A stretch of DNA of 6,247 nucleotides, taken from Bacillota bacterium (GTDB lineage Bacteria; Bacillota_C; Negativicutes; Sporomusales; Sporomusaceae). Below, piece by piece: positions 1-6,247 of this stretch. Each line of letters begins with the position of its first letter. Position 1 is the stretch's first letter. The stretch is taken from positions 1 to 6,247 of the forward strand of contig JAEZQV010000171.1 in assembly GCA_023441125.1 (NCBI GenBank), read 5' to 3'. The position numbers and the translations under genes are program-made. The notes under the pieces were generated by a model. That model saw only the letters and a program-made list of their open reading frames with translations. It did no database searches and was not told the DNA's origin.

Positions 1-1
1 G

Positions 2-1858
2 GACCGGGTTTGGCGTAATTTGCGCCTGGCAGAGGAACTTGGCGGCAAAATTGTCACGGCAGTTGGTAATGACATTGTGGAGGAAATGATAACGGTGGCC
101 CGCAACGAAAATATAACGGCCGTCGTGATTGGCAAACCGCGCCACAACCGCTGGCGGGAGTTTTGGCACGGGTCGTTGGTGGATAAGCTGATCCGGCGTA
201 GTGAAGGAATCAACGTTTATGTTATTCAAAGCAAAGCCGAAGCTGAAACGCATTCCACCATTAGCACGGCCCGGACTGACGTGCCGGCGATACCCTGGCT
301 GCCTATTGTTGGGAGCCTGTTAATGACGGCGTCGGTAACGGCGGTAGGCTGGCTGGGCCGGGAGCAACTGGAGCAGGTGAATATCGCCCTATTGTACTTA
401 CTGCCGGTTTTGTTCAGTGCCGTCCGGTGGGGGCGCTGGCCCTCCTATATTACGGCAATAGCCAGTGTGTTAACATTTGATTTTTTGTTTGTCCCGCCGC
501 TTCTGACATTTACAGTAAACGATATCCGTTATTTATGGAGTTTTATCATTTTTATGGTCATTTCCTTTGTGATCGGCGGCCGGACGGAAATGCTGAAAAA
601 AGAAGTACGGCTGACGCGGCAGCGGGAAACCAGCGTGCGCACCTTATATGATTTTAGCAGCCAGATTGCAGCGATCATTGACGTAAACCAGATTGCACGG
701 ACGTTTGTTAGACACACCGGCGTAGCGATTGGCCGCAATACCGTACTGCTCTTGCCGGAGGCTCAGGGTAATCTAAAAGTAGAAGCATGGTATGATGCCA
801 GTGTAGTGGATGGCTGGAGAGACCAGCCGGAATTGCCGGCCGCAGAACATGCGGTGGCCAACTGGGTGTGGGTCAATGGCCAGGTAGCAGGTCGATCCAC
901 TGAGACGTTACCTGGCGCTGACTTTTTATTCGTGCCGCTGACCGTCGATCGTCGGACAGCGGGGGTGTTTGGCATTGAACTGGGACAGCAAAAAATGTCC
1001 CAGGAAGAACGGCAGCTCATTTATGCCTGGGCAGGTTTGGCTGCCATTGCCGTGGAACGAGGGAAGCTAACGGAAGATGCTCGTCAGGCGGCGTTATTAA
1101 AAGAGTCCGATCAGTTGCGCACAGCGCTGTTTAATTCGGTGTCTCACGAACTTAGGACGCCTTTGGCGGCAATTAGCGCTGCTGTTGCCACCTTGCTGGA
1201 TATTGGAACGCAATACAGTGCCGAAATCCAGCGAGAACTGATGGAGACAGTCAAAGATAGCGCCGACCGAATGGAACGGGTAGTGGCCAATCTGCTAGAC
1301 ACCGCCCGGCTTGAAAGCGGGATGCTTCAGCTAAAAATTGACTGGTGTGATGTGGAGGATATTGTGGGCACCGCCATTCGCCGCATGGGCGAAACCACGA
1401 AAAATCACGTCTTGCGGACCCGGCTGGCCCCTGAGTTGCCGCTCTTGCGGGCCGATTGCGTCTTATTAGAGCATGTCTTAGTCAATTTGCTGGATAACGC
1501 CATTAAATATTCGCAGCCCGGTACGGAAATCAATATTGCAGCCGAGCAAAACGGGGCGGAAATTATTGTGTCAGTGGAGGATAGCGGTTGCGGCATTCCT
1601 ATACAAGATCTGTCAAAAATCTTTGAAAAATTTTACCGTACGCCGCAGCAGGCAGTACAGGTTGCCGGCACAGGGCTGGGTTTATCCATTTGCAAGAGTA
1701 TTGTGGAAGCCCATCGGGGACGGATTTGGGCTAAAAATAACCCGGGCGGCGGAGCAAGTGTTGCCTTTGCTATACCTGTACCTGATAACGGCAGTAGGGC
1801 TGTGGTCAAGGAAGATGAATGGAATGACGGAAAAGGGCCTCAGAATATTAGTGATTGA
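2..1858 (+). CDS. kdpD: KdpD, K+-sensing membrane histidine kinase (5' truncated by window edge)
   Basis: KdpD is the inner-membrane sensor kinase that responds to K+ limitation and phosphorylates KdpE. The frame is open to the left edge, so the TTG at 20 is not the true start. Counting from the codon at 2, 618 residues are visible. Residues 1-80 are the end of the cytoplasmic USP-like domain (VVIGKPRHNRWREFWHGS). Four hydrophobic segments follow at about 97-118, 126-141, 149-172 and 176-191 (the DUF4118-type membrane domain), then a GAF-like region at about 205-355. The kinase core is complete: H-box SHELRTP with the phospho-accepting His at 382, N-box around 490-504 (VNLLDNAIKYS), G1 DSGCGIP at 527-533, F-box FEKFYR and G2 GTGLGLS at 556-562. 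E. coli KdpD is about 894 residues, so roughly 280 N-terminal residues, including the Walker-type KdpD domain, lie outside the window. The 3' end overlaps the kdpE remnant. No internal damage is seen. Confidence 0.97.
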   Translation, partial: DRVWRNLRLAEELGGKIVTAVGNDIVEEMITVARNENITAVVIGKPRHNRWREFWHGSLVDKLIRRSEGINVYVIQSKAEAETHSTISTARTDVPAIPWLPIVGSLLMTASVTAVGWLGREQLEQVNIALLYLLPVLFSAVRWGRWPSYITAIASVLTFDFLFVPPLLTFTVNDIRYLWSFIIFMVISFVIGGRTEMLKKEVRLTRQRETSVRTLYDFSSQIAAIIDVNQIARTFVRHTGVAIGRNTVLLLPEAQGNLKVEAWYDASVVDGWRDQPELPAAEHAVANWVWVNGQVAGRSTETLPGADFLFVPLTVDRRTAGVFGIELGQQKMSQEERQLIYAWAGLAAIAVERGKLTEDARQAALLKESDQLRTALFNSVSHELRTPLAAISAAVATLLDIGTQYSAEIQRELMETVKDSADRMERVVANLLDTARLESGMLQLKIDWCDVEDIVGTAIRRMGETTKNHVLRTRLAPELPLLRADCVLLEHVLVNLLDNAIKYSQPGTEINIAAEQNGAEIIVSVEDSGCGIPIQDLSKIFEKFYRTPQQAVQVAGTGLGLSICKSIVEAHRGRIWAKNNPGGGASVAFAIPVPDNGSRAVVKEDEWNDGKGPQNISD

Positions 1859-2159
1859 TGACGAGGGGTCTGCCGGATATGGATGGAAAAGAAGTCGTCC
1901 GGCAAATCCGTGACTGGTCGGCGGTGCCCATTGTTATTTTGACAGCTCGTGATCAGGAAGAGGAAAAATTGCCGCTTTAGACGCTGGCGCAGATGACTAT
2001 GTCACCAAGCCATTCGGCATAGGCGAACTAATGGCCCGAATGCGGGTTTGTCTGCGGCGAAAAATTGAACAGGATCCGGCTCAGCTACGCTATATTATTA
2101 CCGAATCAGGGTATTGGTTACTGGTTGATCGGGCAATCGCTTTCACTTTTTATAAATGA
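1824..2159 (+). pseudogene. kdpE: KdpE response regulator, decayed (two internal deletions plus frameshift)
   Basis: Three pieces of an OmpR-family KdpE are visible in shifting frames. Piece 1 (1824-1865) reads MTEKGLRILVIDDE, the receiver start with its acidic pair; AAGGA lies about 10 nt before ATG 1824, and an ATG at 1815 is an alternative. Piece 2 (1867-1968) resumes in the next frame at GLPDMDGKEVV and runs to DQEEEK; it meets TAG at 1978. Piece 3 (1968-2159) returns to the first frame as [17 protein letters not shown]. It reaches [14 protein letters not shown] and ITESGYWLL and stops at TGA 2157. Against the family layout (about 225 residues), roughly 40 residues are missing after DDE, including the VLDL segment with the phosphorylated Asp. 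Roughly 80 more are missing after LRR, which is nearly the whole winged-helix DNA-binding domain. The piece 2/3 shift fits loss of one A in the run 1964-1968. The C-terminal GVGYRLL motif is also shortened and altered to GYWLL. The product cannot be a working regulator. A functional copy elsewhere in the genome is possible. Confidence 0.93.
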
Positions 2160-2165
2160 ATGTAT

Positions 2166-2212
2166 AACAGACTGTTTTGCGCGATGGAACACAAAACAGT
2201 TTGTTTTTTTTT
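2166..2212 (+). terminator. Rho-independent terminator after kdpD/kdpE remnant
   Basis: ACTGTTTTG (2171-2179) pairs perfectly with CAAAACAGT (2192-2200) across a 12-nt loop. The stem extends outward through AACAG (2166-2170) and TTGTT (2201-2205) with one G-U pair, giving about 14 bp. A T-rich tract runs from 2201 to 2212. It lies 6 nt after the last stop of the kdpE remnant, so it should end the kdpDE transcript and separate it from the downstream transport operon. Confidence 0.88.
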
Positions 2213-2217
2213 AACGG

Positions 2218-2250
2218 GGTAACATGTCTGGGTTACTAAATTATGTTACC
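2218..2250. repeat. Inverted repeat GGTAACAT / ATGTTACC
   Basis: GGTAACAT (2218-2225) and ATGTTACC (2243-2250) are perfect 8-nt inverted arms separated by 17 nt. The repeat sits between the terminator and the first promoter-like box. It has no T-run, so it is not a terminator. It could be an operator for a dimeric regulator or chance; the sequence does not decide this. Confidence 0.4.
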
Positions 2251-2272
2251 GGCGTCAGTTTGACCGGGGATG

Positions 2273-2325
2273 CCATCTTTACAGATTCTATACAGGTTAG
2301 CGAACATTCTTAGCCGCTTTTTTAC
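2273..2325 (+). promoter_or_regulatory. Predicted regulator box and promoter A (upstream of small ORF)
   Basis: This element matches a second one at 2668-2720. Its core, 2273-2299, shares 23 of 27 bases with 2668-2694. Half-sites TTTACAG (2278-2284) and TATACAG (2289-2295) are direct repeats 11 bp apart, the geometry of OmpR/PhoB-family sites. After 7 unconserved bases the match resumes without a gap (13 of 19, 2307-2325), including a weak -10-like TTCTTA (2307-2312) and a third half-site-like TTTACGG at 2321. OmpR-family activators often bind in place of a good -35 element, as seems the case here. Assignment to KdpE is inference from context. Confidence 0.6.
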
Positions 2326-2348
2326 GGCATTCAGTGGTATCTTAGATG

Positions 2349-2368
2349 TAGAGGTTGAGTAACCTCTA
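2349..2368 (+). repeat. Small hairpin in leader of the 2376 ORF
   Basis: TAGAGGTT (2349-2356) and AACCTCTA (2361-2368) form a perfect 8-bp stem closed by the tetraloop GAGT. It lies just before the ORF's possible starts. It is too weak in GC, and lacks a T-run, to be a terminator. It may shape the 5' untranslated leader or be a protein-binding palindrome; no role can be assigned. Confidence 0.45.
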
Positions 2369-2375
2369 ATCTTAA

Positions 2376-2660
2376 ATGTTGAAAGGAATAGTGACCATCA
2401 TTATGGACTCAGACAGTATTCGCTTGGCTGCGGGAATTAACGAAGAATTGGAGAATAGGCTGATTGAGAAGTGCAGTCCCTTTATTGATGCGCTTCATAA
2501 AACCGATCCCTATCGGTATTCCATTATTGCCGATAATCAACTGGCAGGTCTTATATCGGCAGATAAAGACTGGCTAGGCGGTAAGTTTATCGGGTATTAC
2601 GAACAAAATCTCTGCTTTCGCCTGCCAACCAGCGAGGCATTACAATATAGAACGATATAA
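2376..2660 (+). CDS. Uncharacterised small protein between kdpE remnant and kdpF
   Basis: I do not recognise this protein. As given it has 94 residues. It has no clear signal peptide or convincing membrane segment, although the first residues MLKGIVTII are hydrophobic. The rest looks like a soluble mixed-charge protein, with an acidic, probably helical stretch (INEELENRLIEKC) and a later WLGGKFIGYYEQNLCF segment. Two cysteines are present. The start is uncertain. ATG 2376 has no good ribosome binding site. In-frame GTG 2391 sits too close to AAAGGA (2382-2387), and in-frame ATG 2403 lies 15 nt after it. The 2403 start would give 85 residues and remove the hydrophobic leader. The gene is flanked by two matching promoter-like boxes, one upstream and one 7 nt after its stop, suggesting its own KdpE-type control. 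It could be an accessory or regulatory factor for potassium uptake, a passenger gene, or a remnant of a longer gene. Coding status is likely but not proven. Confidence 0.6.
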   Translation: MLKGIVTIIMDSDSIRLAAGINEELENRLIEKCSPFIDALHKTDPYRYSIIADNQLAGLISADKDWLGGKFIGYYEQNLCFRLPTSEALQYRTI

Positions 2661-2667
2661 TTGCAGC

Positions 2668-2720
2668 CCTTCTTTACAGTTTTTTTACAGGTTACATTGG
2701 GTATTCAGCAGCATCTTTAC
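2668..2720 (+). promoter_or_regulatory. Predicted regulator box and kdpFABC promoter (box B)
   Basis: Two identical half-sites TTTACAG (2673-2679 and 2684-2690) lie 11 bp apart. A GTTACA-like unit follows at 2691, and a third TTTAC at 2716-2720. A -10-like TATTCA lies at 2702-2707, 11-12 bp after the second half-site. PhoB/OmpR-family activators use the same box-to--10 distance. No good -35 hexamer stands at the normal distance from this -10, as expected for an activated promoter. It matches box A (2273-2325) in 36 of 53 ungapped positions. Being about 90 bp upstream of kdpF, it is the best candidate for the K+-responsive kdp promoter. KdpE as ligand is inferred. Confidence 0.65.
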
Positions 2721-2721
2721 T

Positions 2722-2733
2722 CCCCGGCCGGGG
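2722..2733. repeat. GC palindrome CCCCGGCCGGGG in kdpF leader
   Basis: A perfect 12-base palindrome, entirely G and C, stands in otherwise AT-rich leader sequence about 30 nt before the kdpF ribosome binding site and directly after box B. No T-run follows, so it is not an intrinsic terminator. It could be a transcript-stabilising hairpin near the 5' end or an operator; the sequence alone does not decide. Confidence 0.45.
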
Positions 2734-2776
2734 GAACAATAAAGAGTAATTTCCAAGAAGATAAGGAGGAAAAAAT

Positions 2777-2863
2777 ATGGCTGACTTATGGTTAGCTGGC
2801 GTTATCACGGGATTGCTATTGATCTATTTACTTTATGCTTTGTTGAAACCGGAGGAATTTTAG
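2777..2863 (+). CDS. kdpF: KdpF, small membrane subunit of the Kdp K+ ATPase
   Basis: This 28-residue protein begins MADLWLAGVITGLLLIYLLY and ends in LLKPEEF. It is almost entirely one membrane helix (about residues 4-23) with a short charged C-terminus. Its length matches KdpF of E. coli (29 residues), a single-helix peptide that packs against KdpA and stabilises the KdpFABC complex. The start is well supported by AAGGAGGA at 2763-2770, six nt before the ATG. The ribosome binding site for kdpA (GGAGGA, 2851-2856) lies inside its last codons, and only one base separates its stop from the kdpA start. This implies coupled translation. The identification rests on size, hydrophobicity and position, and is strong. 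Confidence 0.93.
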   Translation: MADLWLAGVITGLLLIYLLYALLKPEEF

Positions 2864-2864
2864 G

Positions 2865-4571
2865 ATGATGACAGATTTGATGATGTTTGCGCTATACCTA
2901 GTTGTGTTGCTTCTCCTGGCTTGGCCGTTAGGCAAATATATGGCGAAAGTTTTTAGTATGGAAAAAACAATGCTTGATCCTGTGTTTCAACCGGTGGAGC
3001 GTTTTATCTACCGATTGACAGGCGTGAATCCCGAACAGGAAATGAACTGGCGGCAGTATGCTGCAGATCTCGTACTGTTTAATGTAATGGGAGCGGCACT
3101 AGTCTTTTTAATTCAAATAACCCAGGGCATGCTGGTCTGGAATCCAGCCGATATGACCGGCGTGTCTCCCTGGCATCTGGCGTTCAATACCGCCGTCAGT
3201 TTCATGACCAATACCAATTGGCAGGCTTACAGCGGCGAATCTACCATGAGCTACTTTACGCAGATGACGGCGCTAACGGTGCAGAACTTTCTTTCGGCGG
3301 CTGTGGGACTAACAGTGGCAGTGGCGCTGATCCGAGGGCTTACACGCCGGAAAGTCTCGTCGATTGGCAACTTCTGGGTTGATTTAGTACGTGGGATATT
3401 CAGGGTTTTGCTACCCTTAGCTGTTGTGTTTACTTTGATTTTGGTTCAGCAAGGGGTCATACAAAATTTATCATCTTATTTGACGGTACACACCTTGGCA
3501 GGGGCGGAACAAACGCTGGCCATGGGGCCGACTGCTTCGCAGGAAGCGATCAAAATGCTGGGAACTAATGGCGGTGGTTTTTTTAACGCCAATTCGGCGC
3601 ATCCCTTTGAGAACCCCACACCGTTGACCAACTTCCTGCAGGTACTCAGCATCTTTCTCATTCCGGCAGGACTGGTATTGGCTTTTGGGCACATGGCTGG
3701 AGACCGGCGGCAGGGATATGCTGTACTGGCAACCATGGTGGTGCTGTTTTGTATAATGCTGGCGGGAACCTATGTAAGCGAAATGAATGGCAACCCAATT
3801 TTGGCAGGCATGGGCGTAGATGCTCCAACCTCTATGGAAGGCAAAGAAGTCCGCTTTGGCATCGCCGCTTCCGCCTTATTCGCGACCGTGACGACAGCAG
3901 CCTCCTGTGGCGCGGTTAACGCTATGCATGACAGTTTCACGCCGCTCGGTGGTTTCTTTCCTTTATTGCAGATTAAATTAGGTGAAGTCATTTTCGGCGG
4001 TGTTGGCGCCGGCTTTTACGGCATTCTGCTCTTTGTTGTGCTGACGGTATTTATCGTCGGGCTGATGGTAGGCAGGACGCCGGAATATCTGGGCAAAAAA
4101 ATTGAAGCACAGGAGACCAAAATGGCGACGCTCGGTATCTTAGTTCCCGCAGTCACCATTTTGATCGGCAGTGCGATTGCGGTGGTTACAGAGCCGGGAG
4201 CTTCGGCCATTCTCAATCCCGGACCTCATGGCTTAAGTGAGGTGGTATATGCATTTGCTTCTGCCGCCGGTAATAACGGCAGCGCCTTTGCCGGCCTGAG
4301 CGCCAACAGTCTCTTTTATAATTTGCTGTTGGCTGTGGCTATGCTGCTTGGCCGATTTGGCGTGATTATTCCGGCGCTGGCTATTGCCGGCAGTATGGCG
4401 GAAAAGAAAGTTTCCCCTCCTGGTCCAGGGACATTCCCGACTAGCGGTTGGCTGTTTGTCCTGCTCTTGGCCAGCATTATCCTCATCGTCGGCGCGTTGA
4501 CCTTCCTGCCGGTATTAACTTTGGGACCTATTGTTGAACATCTGTTGATGTTGCAGGGAAGCACGTTTTAA
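2865..4571 (+). CDS. kdpA: KdpA, K+-channel-like subunit of the KdpFABC ATPase
   Basis: KdpA is the membrane subunit that binds K+ from outside with high affinity and passes it to KdpB through an intersubunit tunnel. It belongs to the superfamily of K+ transporters with four pore-loop repeats. All four selectivity-filter regions are visible: TNTNWQ at 115-120, GTNGGGFFNANSAHPFEN at 233-250, TTAASCGAVNAMHDS at 343-357 and ASAAGNNGSAF at 465-475. About ten hydrophobic segments are spread along its 568 residues, against 557 in E. coli, so it is full length. The start is ATG 2865, 8 nt after GGAGGA in the end of kdpF; a second ATG follows immediately. The gene lies 1 nt after kdpF and 15 nt before kdpB, so the genes form one operon. 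No frame damage or missing motif was found. Confidence 0.98.
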   Translation: MMTDLMMFALYLVVLLLLAWPLGKYMAKVFSMEKTMLDPVFQPVERFIYRLTGVNPEQEMNWRQYAADLVLFNVMGAALVFLIQITQGMLVWNPADMTGVSPWHLAFNTAVSFMTNTNWQAYSGESTMSYFTQMTALTVQNFLSAAVGLTVAVALIRGLTRRKVSSIGNFWVDLVRGIFRVLLPLAVVFTLILVQQGVIQNLSSYLTVHTLAGAEQTLAMGPTASQEAIKMLGTNGGGFFNANSAHPFENPTPLTNFLQVLSIFLIPAGLVLAFGHMAGDRRQGYAVLATMVVLFCIMLAGTYVSEMNGNPILAGMGVDAPTSMEGKEVRFGIAASALFATVTTAASCGAVNAMHDSFTPLGGFFPLLQIKLGEVIFGGVGAGFYGILLFVVLTVFIVGLMVGRTPEYLGKKIEAQETKMATLGILVPAVTILIGSAIAVVTEPGASAILNPGPHGLSEVVYAFASAAGNNGSAFAGLSANSLFYNLLLAVAMLLGRFGVIIPALAIAGSMAEKKVSPPGPGTFPTSGWLFVLLLASIILIVGALTFLPVLTLGPIVEHLLMLQGSTF

Positions 4572-4586
4572 AAGGAGTGAATGAGC

Positions 4587-6247
4587 ATGAATACTCGAAG
4601 CAGTTTTAATAATGAGATACTGGGATCGGCCGTGCGCGATTCCTTCCGCAAATTGAATCCGCGTACCCAGTGGCGCAATCCGGTAATGTTTATCGTGTTC
4701 ATCGGAGCCATAGTAACAACCTGGTTTACTGTTCGTGATTTGGCAATAGGGGCCAGGCAATCGACCTTCTTCACCTTGCAAATCACTCTGTGGTTATGGT
4801 TTACGGTATTGTTTGCCAACTTCGCCGAAGCGGTGGCGGAAGGACGGGGTAAGGCGCAGGCTAATGCGCTGCGCAGTTCACGCAGCCAGACTAAGGCAAA
4901 AAAGGTGGCCGGTTCAGACACAACGCTAGTGGATGCCACTGAGTTGCGCAAAGGGGATATTGTTCTGGTGGAAGCCGGTGATTTTATTCCCGGCGACGGA
5001 GAAATCACTGAAGGTATGGCATCAGTGGATGAAAGTGCCGTAACCGGTGAGTCGGCGCCGGTCATCCGGGAATCTGGCGGTGATAAATCTTCGGTCACCG
5101 GCGGCACCCGGGTACTTTCCGACTGGATTAAAATTCGTATTACCGCTAATCCCGGGGAAACCTTTTTGGATAAAATGATCGCGCTGGTCGAAGGCGCCAA
5201 ACGGCAGAAAACACCGAATGAAATTGCTCTGACCATTCTGTTGGTCGGCCTGACAATTGTTTTTCTGGTCGCAGTGGCAACGCTGGCGCCCTATGCCGCT
5301 TATTCCGGGATCGAGATATCAGTAGCCGTTCTGATCGCCTTGCTGGTTTGTTTGATCCCAACAACCATCGGTGGGCTGCTAAGCGCCATTGGTATTGCCG
5401 GTATGGATCGGCTGCTAAAACGGAATGTGCTGGCCATGTCCGGCCGGGCGGTAGAAGCTGCTGGTGACGTGGATGCATTACTGCTTGATAAAACCGGCAC
5501 CATCACCCTGGGTAACCGAATGGCGACCGAGTTTATTCCCGCTCCCGGCGTCAGCCCGGAGCAACTGGCCGACGCGGCACAGCTTTCTTCGCTGGCGGAT
5601 GAGACGCCGGAAGGCCGGAGTATTGTTGTTCTGGCCAAGGAAAAGTACAATTTGCGGGAACGCAATTTAACAGCCTTGGAAGCCGAATTTGTTCCGTTTA
5701 CGGCGCAGACCCGTATGAGTGGGGTAAATATCAAGGGGCAGGAAATTCGCAAAGGCGCAGTGGATGCCATCAAAAAATATTCCCAGGGCCTGGGCGGGGT
5801 ATTCCCTGATTCGGTAGACAGAGCATGCGAGACCATTGCCAAAAGCGGTGGTACGCCGCTCGTGGTGGCGGAAGGATCGCGGGTACTTGGCGCCATTCAT
5901 TTGAAAGATATTGTCAAAGGCGGCATTAAGGAACGGTTCCGGGATCTCAGGCAGATGGGGATTAAAACGGTTATGATTACCGGTGATAATCCTCTGACGG
6001 CGGCAGCTATTGCTGCTGAAGCCGGCGTGGATGACTTTCTGGCTGAAGCGACACCGGAGGATAAATTGCGCTTAATCCGCGATTATCAGGAAAAGGGGAT
6101 GCTGGTTGCCATGACCGGCGACGGAACCAATGACGCGCCGGCACTGGCTCAGGCTGATGTAGGCGTGGCCATGAACAGCGGTACCCAGGCCGCCAAAGAG
6201 GCCGGCAACATGGTCGATCTCGACAGCAATCCGACCAAGCTGATTGA
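4587..6247 (+). CDS. kdpB: KdpB, P-type ATPase catalytic subunit (3' truncated by window edge)
   Basis: KdpB hydrolyses ATP to drive K+ import through KdpA. The frame is open from ATG 4587 to the right edge, giving 553 of about 680 residues. ATG 4587 is chosen because AAAGGAG (4571-4577) lies 9 nt before it; ATG 4581 in the same frame is only 3 nt away. Motifs in order: two N-terminal membrane segments (about 32-46 and 60-85); actuator loop TGES at 153-156; a third membrane segment (about 210-240); IPTTIGG in the fourth, with Pro at 258; phosphorylated Asp 301 in DKTGT; nucleotide-binding DETPEGRS (338-345) and FTAQTRMSG (from 371); and hinge motifs TGDNPLTA (465-472) and [11 protein letters not shown] (510-520). 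The TGES serine matches Ser162 of E. coli KdpB, whose phosphorylation inhibits the pump when K+ is plentiful. The final membrane segments and kdpC lie beyond the window. No lesion is seen. Confidence 0.98.
   Translation, partial: MNTRSSFNNEILGSAVRDSFRKLNPRTQWRNPVMFIVFIGAIVTTWFTVRDLAIGARQSTFFTLQITLWLWFTVLFANFAEAVAEGRGKAQANALRSSRSQTKAKKVAGSDTTLVDATELRKGDIVLVEAGDFIPGDGEITEGMASVDESAVTGESAPVIRESGGDKSSVTGGTRVLSDWIKIRITANPGETFLDKMIALVEGAKRQKTPNEIALTILLVGLTIVFLVAVATLAPYAAYSGIEISVAVLIALLVCLIPTTIGGLLSAIGIAGMDRLLKRNVLAMSGRAVEAAGDVDALLLDKTGTITLGNRMATEFIPAPGVSPEQLADAAQLSSLADETPEGRSIVVLAKEKYNLRERNLTALEAEFVPFTAQTRMSGVNIKGQEIRKGAVDAIKKYSQGLGGVFPDSVDRACETIAKSGGTPLVVAEGSRVLGAIHLKDIVKGGIKERFRDLRQMGIKTVMITGDNPLTAAAIAAEAGVDDFLAEATPEDKLRLIRDYQEKGMLVAMTGDGTNDAPALAQADVGVAMNSGTQAAKEAGNMVDLDSNPTKLI

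Noticed and set aside
1536..1913. Open frame of 125 codons overlapping the end of kdpD
   Set aside because: Only its last part (from 1824) is real kdpE sequence. The upstream part is the shadow frame of the kdpD ATP-binding domain.
1861..1980. kdpE damage as programmed frameshifting
   Set aside because: A frameshift cannot restore the deleted receiver and DNA-binding segments, and there is no slippery site with a stimulatory structure to suggest recoding.
2260..2289. A plain sigma-70-type promoter with TTGACC at 2260-2265
   Set aside because: The only -10-like hexamers near 17-18 bp spacing (for example GATTCT) are poor, and they overlap the half-sites of box A. It is possible but weaker than the activator-type reading.
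2376..2660. The small ORF as a fragment of kdpC, kdpE or a transposase
   Set aside because: No KdpC, receiver, winged-helix or transposase motif can be seen in it, and no terminal inverted repeats flank it.
2213..2776. A c-di-AMP (ydaO-type) riboswitch, known upstream of some Bacillota kdp operons
   Set aside because: The conserved ydaO core segments as I remember them are not visible in either leader. Only isolated G-rich snippets resemble them.
4568..5896. Long open frames on the minus strand (4568-5236 and 5300-5896)
   Set aside because: They lie wholly antisense to kdpB, have no recognisable motifs or good ribosome binding sites, and are explained by the codon bias of the + strand gene.

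Overview
The window holds most of a potassium-starvation (kdp) locus, with all genes on the + strand. In order these are the 3' two-thirds of kdpD (sensor kinase), a badly damaged kdpE (response regulator), a terminator, an intergenic region with one unrecognised small gene, then kdpF, kdpA and the 5' four-fifths of kdpB. Moderate GC content, strong AAGGAGG-type ribosome binding sites, a T-run terminator and the Kdp protein sequences suggest a Bacillota-type anaerobe. A member of the Negativicutes is my guess, with low confidence, because no taxonomic marker is present.

Left part (1-2212): kdpD enters from the left edge already inside its universal-stress-protein-like domain. It continues through four membrane segments, a GAF-like region and a complete histidine-kinase core. 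The kdpE that overlaps its 3' end is a wreck. It has lost the receiver segment carrying the phospho-accepting aspartate, has a one-base frameshift, and has lost nearly all of its winged-helix DNA-binding domain. A rho-independent terminator follows.

Middle part (2213-2776): here lies a pair of matching promoter-like elements, about 53 bp each and exactly 395 bp apart. Each contains tandem TTTACAG half-sites at 11-bp spacing, the arrangement expected for an OmpR/PhoB-family regulator such as KdpE. One copy precedes the unrecognised 94-codon gene and the other precedes kdpF. Several inverted repeats are also present.

Right part (2777-6247): kdpF, kdpA and kdpB form a tightly spaced operon for the high-affinity K+-importing KdpFABC ATPase; kdpC would follow beyond the right edge. 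The transport genes look intact, with all selectivity-filter loops and P-type ATPase motifs in place.

The main points of interest are an apparently healthy sensor kinase and transporter beside a dead cognate regulator, conserved operator-like boxes that still look functional, and a small orphan gene apparently wired to the same regulatory signal as the K+ pump. No CRISPR array, tRNA, rRNA or insertion sequence was seen.
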